Of a stretch of 64,000 nt of DNA, positions 59,167 to 64,000 are shown piece after piece. The notes beneath the pieces are model-generated. The model searched no databases, had not been told where the DNA came from, and was given only the letters and a program-made list of their open reading frames with translations. The translations under genes and the position numbers were made by a program. The number at the start of each line of letters is the position of its first letter. Within the stretch, counting starts at the first letter, position 1. The stretch is taken from positions 6,510,001-6,574,000 of the forward strand of contig NZ_FYEY01000001.1 in the NCBI RefSeq assembly GCF_900187385.1, in the 5' to 3' direction. The DNA is from Streptomyces sp. 2114.4 (GTDB taxonomy: Bacteria; Actinomycetota; Actinomycetes; Streptomycetales; Streptomycetaceae).

Positions 59167-59362
59167 CTAGGGGGTGTCGTTCGGATCATGGTGGATCAGG
59201 GAGCGGGGCCTGGCGCGTGCGATCGCAAGGCGGAGGAGGGAGTCGACGCGGAGCGTCGGCGAGTGACGACAACGCGGATGGGGGTCCCCCCGCGCCGTTC
59301 AGGCGTGGGGGAGTGCGTGCCAGGCCCCGCGAGCCCGCCATGATCCGAACGACACCCCCTAG
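59167..59362. mobile_element. 196-bp MITE-like element with perfect 25-bp terminal inverted repeats
   Basis: The left end 59167-59191 (starting CTAGGGGGTGTCGTTCGGAT) is the exact inverse complement of the right end 59338-59362. Subterminal GCGGGGCCTGGC (59203-59214) is repeated inverted at 59320-59331. The interior carries no gene. Both ends begin with CTAG. It lies 7 bp beyond the stop of the DUF1648-like gene. Size, ends and lack of transposase fit a non-autonomous transposon; an IS5-type transposase is a guess. Confidence 0.78.
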
Positions 59363-59369
59363 GTGAAGC

Positions 59370-59930
59370 TCAGTGTGCAGGTGCCCGGCGGTCGCGAACG
59401 GCGGATGCCACCGTCAGCGCAGTCCCGGCGAGGATCGGCGCGATCATCGCGATGAACAGCCAGCCGGATACCTCTGGCTCCGGCGCCGAACGCCACAAGA
59501 CTGCGCAGCCGATCAGGAGCGACATGCCCACGCAGGCGTTGAATGCCAACAACGCCCGGGCGGTCCGGAGGGCGGAGGCCCGTGTGCGAGGCCGGTTGAG
59601 CGACGACCTCACGAGCCCGTTGCCGAAGGGCGCAACGTTGTCGGGGAGTTCGGCGCTTGGAGTTACCCGCAGCGTCAGCTCTGCGCAGGCGGTCAGCAGG
59701 ACAGTGACGCCGATGTGCACGAATACGAGGACGAAGGCGCTACCGACGGACCGGTTCGTCCAGGCGTCCACCCCATCGGTGCCGATGTGCTGCGGTATCC
59801 GGCCCGGCAGCTGCGGATAGCGGATGATGCCCCAGACGGCCAGTGCGGTCAGAAGAGTGGCGTTGGGGAGGAGCCACAGGCGTACGGGAGATGACAAGAC
59901 CATGCGGCCGATTGTCCGACGAGCGCGCAA
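59370..59930 (-). CDS. DUF1648-like membrane protein
   Basis: Predicted 186-aa membrane protein with four helices (WLLPNATLLTALAVWGIIRY, GSAFVLVFVHIGVTVLLTAC, LLAFNACVGMSLLIGCAVLW, WLFIAMIAPILAGTALTVAS). The loop YPQLPGRIPQHIGTDGVDAW is the DUF1648 signature (LPxxIPxHxxxxGxxDxW), seen in anti-sigma-like and SdpI-related membrane proteins. ATG 59930 or ATG 59903 may start it. The MITE-like element sits just past its stop. Confidence 0.72.
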   Translation of the reverse strand: MRARRTIGRMVLSSPVRLWLLPNATLLTALAVWGIIRYPQLPGRIPQHIGTDGVDAWTNRSVGSAFVLVFVHIGVTVLLTACAELTLRVTPSAELPDNVAPFGNGLVRSSLNRPRTRASALRTARALLAFNACVGMSLLIGCAVLWRSAPEPEVSGWLFIAMIAPILAGTALTVASAVRDRRAPAH

Positions 59931-59932
59931 GG

Positions 59933-60265
59933 GTGGGTACCGTTTTACCGGTCCAGGCCACCCGGGACCATCGTGCCGCCAACCGAACCGTCACCGAGTG
60001 GGCGCGCCGTCACGCCGCTGAACTGCGTGGCCTCGCCGGGCAGATCACCGCCCTCACGGACCTGCCGGCCGCGGCACGCGCTCCCCTCGATAACCTCAAC
60101 CGTGCGCTCGCCGGCAACGATCCCGCCACTCTGATGGAGCCCCTCCTCACTGCTGAGCCGTACCTGCAGCAATGTCGCCCCGACCTCGCCGCACGCATCA
60201 CCGCGCTCGGCGAGCACGCCGCTCAGCTCCGGCAGGCGAGCCACGACAAACGCAGCAACCCCTGA
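59933..60265 (+). CDS. Hypothetical helical protein (110 aa)
   Basis: The frame from GTG 59933 encodes a helical, Ala/Leu-rich protein (VTEWARRHAAELRGLAGQIT, ARAPLDNLNRALAGNDPATL, LAARITALGEHAAQLRQAS). It includes a TTA codon early. The start is uncertain: the GTG is only 3 bp from the divergent gene's ATG at 59930 and has no ribosome site, so the gene may be a remnant. Family not recognised. Confidence 0.4.
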   Translation: MGTVLPVQATRDHRAANRTVTEWARRHAAELRGLAGQITALTDLPAAARAPLDNLNRALAGNDPATLMEPLLTAEPYLQQCRPDLAARITALGEHAAQLRQASHDKRSNP

Positions 60266-60647
60266 GAAGGGCGCGAAGCGACATCACTGCGCCCGTCACC
60301 AGCCCACTCTGCGGCATCACCTGCCACAGGGGGGTCTCACCGAGATTCCAGGGGGTGAGCCGCGCGTGGGGCCAACACGGTGGTATCGGGCCGCTGGGGC
60401 GGCGCTCCCCACTGGCCCGGCGGGGATGAAGCCCGGTTCCAGGCCACCACAGAGCCGACGTGCGCGCCCGTCCGGCATGTGCTGACCTTGCGAGGGAAGC
60501 CGGTCACACACAGCGGCCGGGTGCGGCACTCGTTACGGCTGGAAGCCGGTTGAGTAGAACCCGTCCCGGGCGGGGGCCACTCCGGAACGGGGACGTGGAC
60601 AGTGGGGCCTCTGCAGACCGGGCAGCGACCGCGACGGAGGAGGAGAC
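60266..60647. other. 382-bp gap, no gene recognised
   Basis: No frame on either strand here shows a recognisable protein. It should contain the promoter of the endonuclease gene at 60648. A short stretch 60479-60560 has coding-like bias without a start and could be a remnant. Confidence 0.4.
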
Positions 60648-61304
60648 ATGGGCGGCACTTCGGGCCGGGCCCTTGCCCGCACGCTGGTGGAGCGACACGG
60701 CCGGACCTATGCGGAGGAGAGCGGTATCCGGCTGCGCAATACCCCGCAGCCGCTCTACCAGGTACTGGTGCTGGCCCATCTGCTCAGTGCCCGCATCCGC
60801 GCGTCGGTGGCTGTGGCATCGGCGCGTGCTCTGTTCGATGCGGGGATGCGTTCGCCACGGCGGATGGCGGACGCTACCTGGCAGCAACGGGTCGATGCCC
60901 TGGGCGAGGGCGGCTACCGACGTTACGACGAGCGCACTTCTACCCAGCTCGGTGACGCCGCGGAGCTTCTACTGGAGGAGTACAAGGGCGATCTGCGGCG
61001 GATGCGGGATGCTGCGGGCGGCGACCTCGGGAAATTGCGGGAGGCCTTGCGGAAAGTCCCCGGCCTCGGGCCGGCGGGTTCCGACATCTTCCTTCGCGAG
61101 GTGCAGGGCGTCTGGACCGAGTTCGCCCCGCACCTCGACGCCAAGGCCGTGCAGGGGGCTGAGCGGCTGGGCTTGCCAACGGACAGTGGCAAGCTGGCGA
61201 GGCTGGTCCAGGAGGGCGACGTAGCTGCGTTCGCGTCGGCGCTGGTGCGAGCTTCTTTGGACAAGTCGGTGGTGGACGATACGCGGCGGGCGGCTGACGG
61301 CTGA
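60648..61304 (+). CDS. HhH-GPD family endonuclease III-like protein
   Basis: Predicted 218-aa DNA-repair-type protein. The all-helical HhH-GPD fold is suggested by QPLYQVLVLAHLLSARIRAS, VASARALFDAGMRSPRRMAD, and the helix-hairpin-helix LREALRKVPGLGPAGSDIFL with the Asp in place of the catalytic G-V-G/P-x-D region. The usual C-terminal Cys4 iron-sulfur loop of endonuclease III is absent, and the Lys expected in the hairpin of bifunctional enzymes is not clear. It may be a monofunctional glycosylase-like protein. ATG 60648 follows GGAGGAGAC. A small hairpin (CTTACCG/CGGTAAG, 61347-61363 region) follows. Confidence 0.7.
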   Translation: MGGTSGRALARTLVERHGRTYAEESGIRLRNTPQPLYQVLVLAHLLSARIRASVAVASARALFDAGMRSPRRMADATWQQRVDALGEGGYRRYDERTSTQLGDAAELLLEEYKGDLRRMRDAAGGDLGKLREALRKVPGLGPAGSDIFLREVQGVWTEFAPHLDAKAVQGAERLGLPTDSGKLARLVQEGDVAAFASALVRASLDKSVVDDTRRAADG

Positions 61305-61576
61305 GGCAAGGCCCTTCTTGGTGCGCGCTCCCTGTAGGGAATCGCTGCTCTTACCGCGCCGGTAAGTAACGGCAGCATCGCCCCGAAGCCCTCTCCACCG
61401 GCTGAACCCGCCACTTCGCGGCACCGGCGAGGGCCCGGTCGGCTTGCTCCCGGGTGGCGCGAGTGCCCGTTTCGGCGTGGAGTAGAAACGCGCACCTGAC
61501 GTCCTCGCGGAGTGCCAGTGGTCCCTGTCGCCAGGTGCGCCCAGACACCGGAATGGGTCAGTTGAGGAGGCGCATC

Positions 61577-61903
61577 GTGCCTGCGGGGTCGAGTAAGAAA
61601 CGTGAGCGGCAGTACGAGCACATCAAGGAACAGGCCGAGGAACGGGGCACGTCCGAGAAGCGGGCGAAGGAGATCGCCGCGCGCACCGTCAACAAGGAAC
61701 GGGCCCGCTCCGGCGAGGCGAAGTCAGCGAGCAAGACCTCCACCCGGGATCGGAAATCCGCCCCACAGCGTGGCGGAGAGCGCTCCCACAAGGGGCCCGG
61801 GGGCCCCACCAAGGACCAGCTGTACGAGGAGGCCAAGAAGAAGAACGTCGACGGCCGCTCCCACATGAACAAGGAAGAGCTGCGCAAGGCCCTCGGCCGC
61901 TGA
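61577..61903 (+). CDS. Lys/Arg-rich protein with C-terminal SAP/Rho-N-like motif (plasmid-stabilisation-type)
   Basis: Predicted 108-aa very basic protein. GTG 61577 has GAGGAGG 7 bp upstream. The N-terminal half is a charged helix (SSKKRERQYEHIKEQAEERG, TSEKRAKEIAARTVNKERAR), followed by a disordered Ser/Lys linker. The C-terminus (TKDQLYEEAKKKNVDGRSHM, NKEELRKALGR) is a Rho-N/SAP-like nucleic-acid-binding helix pair. Streptomyces homologues are often labelled plasmid stabilisation protein; a role in DNA or RNA binding is more likely than a toxin-antitoxin role. Confidence 0.75.
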   Translation: MPAGSSKKRERQYEHIKEQAEERGTSEKRAKEIAARTVNKERARSGEAKSASKTSTRDRKSAPQRGGERSHKGPGGPTKDQLYEEAKKKNVDGRSHMNKEELRKALGR

Positions 61904-62173
61904 TCCAGGCCCGTCTACTGGCGGCCGAGTCATGCTGGCTGTCCTGGCTCGCGACTCGTGCGCCGCATCACTCGGTGGGGCGAGCGGGGTCCTTCCAGAG
62001 CCCGTGCCCCTTGGGGCACCGGCGGACTGAGGTCAGTGCCGAAGTGGCGCTCCACTCCGGTCTGGCGCCCTCTCCGCGAGGTCTTGGTCCTGCCGGCTTT
62101 GCCACCCCGGCTCCTGGAGTCGCGCCCTGACCGGGTACGGCGTAGACAGGAGAAACTGGAGCAAGGAGGCACC

Positions 62174-62350
62174 ATGACGGTGAATGTCGTCGACAGTTCG
62201 GGTGCCACCGCCTGGTCGGCGGGGTCAAGGGCCGCACCGGGCGAGAGCGGGGCTCGGCGGAGCTGCTCGACCGGGCGTGCTCCCGGTCCTTTCCGCGGCC
62301 GCCGGCCCGGAACAGTGGCAGAGAGCCGGCAGGGGCCGGAGGGACGATGA
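62174..62350 (+). CDS. Possible short ORF or gene remnant before the YbdK-type ligase
   Basis: ATG 62174 has a strong AAGGAGG site and opens 58 codons (TVNVVDSSGATAWSAGSRAA onward) that overlap the next start by ATGA. The first residues look normal, the rest is Arg/Gly/Ser-rich and shadow-like, so it may be a truncated gene or a leader peptide coupled to the ligase gene. The rest of the 443-bp gap (61904-62346) shows nothing else. Confidence 0.35.
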   Translation: MTVNVVDSSGATAWSAGSRAAPGESGARRSCSTGRAPGPFRGRRPGTVAESRQGPEGR

Positions 62351-63597
62351 ACAGCGGGCCGTGCCCTGGAGCGGGGCCGACGGGCCGCGCCCCGGCCCCG
62401 TTGCTGGGCGTGGAGGAAGAGTTCTTTCTCATCGATCCAGGCAGCCGGGCGGTGGCATCGCTGGGCAGCCGGGTGGTGGCGCGTGCCCGGAACGCGGTGG
62501 GGGACCTCGTTTCGGGGGAATTCGACGAGTGTCAGGTCGAGGTGAAAACGCCTCCCCGCCGGGAGGGCGCTGACCTGTACGACGAGCTGGTCGCCGTACG
62601 AGGGGCCGCCGCAGCAGCCGCGCAGGCCGAAGGGCTCGGTATCTGCGCTTCCGGTACACCCGTCATTGGGCGCGAGGGCCCGGCAATCGTGGGGGACCAT
62701 CCGCGCTACCGGGCCGGCCTGGGCCAGTTCGGGACCTTGCTCGAGGGATTCGCCATCTGCGCCGCGCACGTCCACGTGCACATGCCCGACCGAGAAGTGG
62801 CTGTGCTGGTCGGCAATCACCTGCGGCCGTGGCTGCCGCTGCTCGTGGCGATGAGTGCCAACTCGCCTTACCTCGACGGGCGTGACATGGGGTATGCCAG
62901 CTGGCGCACCGCTATCAGAGGCCGCTTCCCAGCCCTGGGCCCCCCGCCGTACGTCGAGTCCTTGGACCACTACCAGAGGCTTGCCGCCGCCCTGCAGGAG
63001 TCCGAGGCGATGCTGGATGCCAACATCCCCTTCTGGGACGTGCGACCCAATCCCCGGTTCCCCACGCTGGAGATCCGGGTCATGGATGTCCCGGCGGAGG
63101 CGGCCGACACCGTCGGCCTGGCGGTGCTGATCCGGGCACTCGTGGTGACGGCCGGCGGGTCGGTAGAGCGCGGCCACACCGGCCCCGAGGCCTGTGGCGA
63201 ACTGGTGCGCGCCGCCTACTGGCGAACCGCGCGCGACGGGTGGTCCGGCAAGGGGCTCGATGCACTGACGGGCCGGATGTTGCCCTGCTCCGTGCAGGCC
63301 GCCCGGCTCGTCGAGCATGTCCGCCCCGCGCTGGAGCGGCACGGGGATTTCGACCGAGCCGTCGCCTTCCTGCGCCGCCTTGCCGAGCGGGGCTGTGGAG
63401 CTCAGCGTCAGCGGGCCTCGTGGCGCCGTCGTGCAGTCCTGGCGGACGTAGTGGACGATCTTGAGCGGCTGACGTTCGGCGAGGAGAGCCACCGGGAGGG
63501 CGCCCACCGGGACGCCTCACCGGCAGGCCGGCGTGAGCGTGGTGACCAGCACATCCCGGCGCGCGGGCCGGGACGCATCCAACGGGCGGATGGGTGA
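62347..63597 (+). CDS. Carboxylate-amine ligase (YbdK/GCS2 family)
   Basis: Predicted 416-aa ATP-dependent ligase of the glutamate-cysteine ligase 2 type. Landmarks: LLGVEEEFFLIDPGSRAVAS with the metal Glu residues, DECQVEVKTPP, AAHVHVHMPDREVAVLVGNH, LLVAMSANSPYLDGRDMGYA with SWRTAIRGRFP, and FWDVRPNPRFPTLEIRVMDV. ATG 62347 follows GGAGGGACG. Family members make gamma-glutamylcysteine or related amides; the true substrate is unknown. The C-terminal 25 residues are Arg/Gly-rich and overlap the converging dioxygenase gene by 81 bp, suggesting loss of the original stop. Confidence 0.85.
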   Translation: MNSGPCPGAGPTGRAPAPLLGVEEEFFLIDPGSRAVASLGSRVVARARNAVGDLVSGEFDECQVEVKTPPRREGADLYDELVAVRGAAAAAAQAEGLGICASGTPVIGREGPAIVGDHPRYRAGLGQFGTLLEGFAICAAHVHVHMPDREVAVLVGNHLRPWLPLLVAMSANSPYLDGRDMGYASWRTAIRGRFPALGPPPYVESLDHYQRLAAALQESEAMLDANIPFWDVRPNPRFPTLEIRVMDVPAEAADTVGLAVLIRALVVTAGGSVERGHTGPEACGELVRAAYWRTARDGWSGKGLDALTGRMLPCSVQAARLVEHVRPALERHGDFDRAVAFLRRLAERGCGAQRQRASWRRRAVLADVVDDLERLTFGEESHREGAHRDASPAGRRERGDQHIPARGPGRIQRADG

Positions 63598-64000
63598 CAC
63601 GCCGTGCAAGGTGTGGCGATCGTCCGACAGCAGCAGGCTCGCGGGCTCATCCAGAGTGGCCGAAACCAGTTCGGGCCCTTCCGGAGTGAAGACGGAGCTC
63701 CGGCCCCCGGTCGCATTGTTGCGGCCGACGAGCAGTGAAGAGACCAGGGTCACTCCGTCGCGGTGCCGGCCCTCCGGAGTCGGCTGCCCTTCACCGCCGG
63801 CCCTGGCGACGACCCGGAACGGATGCACCTTCGCGATCCAGCATGCGGCGGAGTCCAGGGCGCCCGCGACGTCCCCGAGGAGCGTCACGACCGAGCGCAG
63901 GAGCGGGTCCGCCGCAAAGGCGTCGGTCAGCGGGTCGAAGTGACGGTCGACGTCCACGTAGAGGGGGTTGCTGCGGTCCGGCTGCACGAACGGGGTGTGA
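63517..64000 (-). CDS. 2OG-Fe dioxygenase family protein (PF10014-like), partial
   Basis: The gene enters from the right edge; 161 codons are visible. YVDVDRHFDPLTDAFAADPL, WIAKVHPFRVVARAGGEGQP, PEGRHRDGVTLVSSLLVGRN with the iron-binding His-x-Asp, and DDRHTLHGVSPIRPLD with the distal His agree with the 2-oxoglutarate-Fe oxygenases that include isoleucine dioxygenase. The frame remains open beyond a GTG at 63987 (HTPFVQPD upstream), so the true start lies outside. It overlaps the ligase gene tail to tail. Confidence 0.75.
   Translation of the reverse strand, partial: HTPFVQPDRSNPLYVDVDRHFDPLTDAFAADPLLRSVVTLLGDVAGALDSAACWIAKVHPFRVVARAGGEGQPTPEGRHRDGVTLVSSLLVGRNNATGGRSSVFTPEGPELVSATLDEPASLLLSDDRHTLHGVSPIRPLDASRPARRDVLVTTLTPACR

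Overview
The window is chromosomal DNA of a high-GC actinomycete, almost certainly Streptomyces. Coding frames are strongly biased to G/C in third positions, GTG starts and 4-bp start/stop overlaps are frequent, and rare leucine TTA codons occur in only a few genes. No rRNA, tRNA, CRISPR array or complete insertion sequence was seen.

Layout. (1) 1-18063 is a purine and glyoxylate catabolism island. It holds the first codons of a tartronate-semialdehyde reductase, hydroxypyruvate isomerase, a thiamine-binding-like protein with an HTH regulator, and an operon of OHCU decarboxylase, hydroxyisourate hydrolase, uricase, a decayed permease, 8-oxoguanine deaminase and an NCS2 permease. Next come malate synthase, a MobA/MocA-like nucleotidyltransferase, an IclR (AllR-like) regulator, a hydantoin/allantoin racemase-like protein, an NCS1 permease and allantoinase. 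Two palindrome classes recur in front of these genes: TCAACA-N3-TGTTGA and TTCC-N7-GGAA. Both lie upstream of malate synthase. Allantoicase and xanthine dehydrogenase are not in the window. (2) 18189-30654 is mixed accessory DNA: a secreted GH84 glycosidase, an XRE-cupin regulator divergent from an amino-acid permease, a secreted guanyl ribonuclease, KDPG aldolase, a secreted PheC-like dehydratase, small membrane proteins and a GntR regulator. (3) 30973-37111 is a sugar ABC operon with two tandem, clearly paralogous binding proteins, a permease, a single-domain ATPase and a ROK kinase. (4) 37169-42759 holds a TetR/TetX-like monooxygenase pair, a D,D-carboxypeptidase and small secreted proteins. 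(5) 43783-49565 is a compact six-gene cluster: haem-oxygenase-like diiron oxidase, PLP aminotransferase, FAD/NAD(P) protein, cupin, TSUP exporter and O-methyltransferase. Three of its genes carry TTA codons. I recognise the families but not the pathway, and it is the best candidate for an undescribed system here. (6) 50188-51577 is a gene graveyard with a tyrosine-integrase scrap. It is followed by an AraC/extradiol-dioxygenase/FAD-hydroxylase group (51604-54977), a frameshifted secreted protein, a beta-propeller/Ig-like protein built from 123-bp repeats, a 196-bp MITE-like element with perfect 25-bp inverted ends, an HhH-GPD endonuclease, a SAP-like protein, a YbdK-type ligase and a partial 2OG-Fe dioxygenase.

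Two themes cut across the window. First, many genes are broken by internal deletions or by junctions that removed the 5' ends of two divergent neighbours (3938-4377, 7711-7899, 23833-24841, 27930-28153, 39439-39787, 50188-51577). Second, short tandem repeats with periods of 12, 15, 18 and 24 bp, all multiples of three, sit at or near gene ends.
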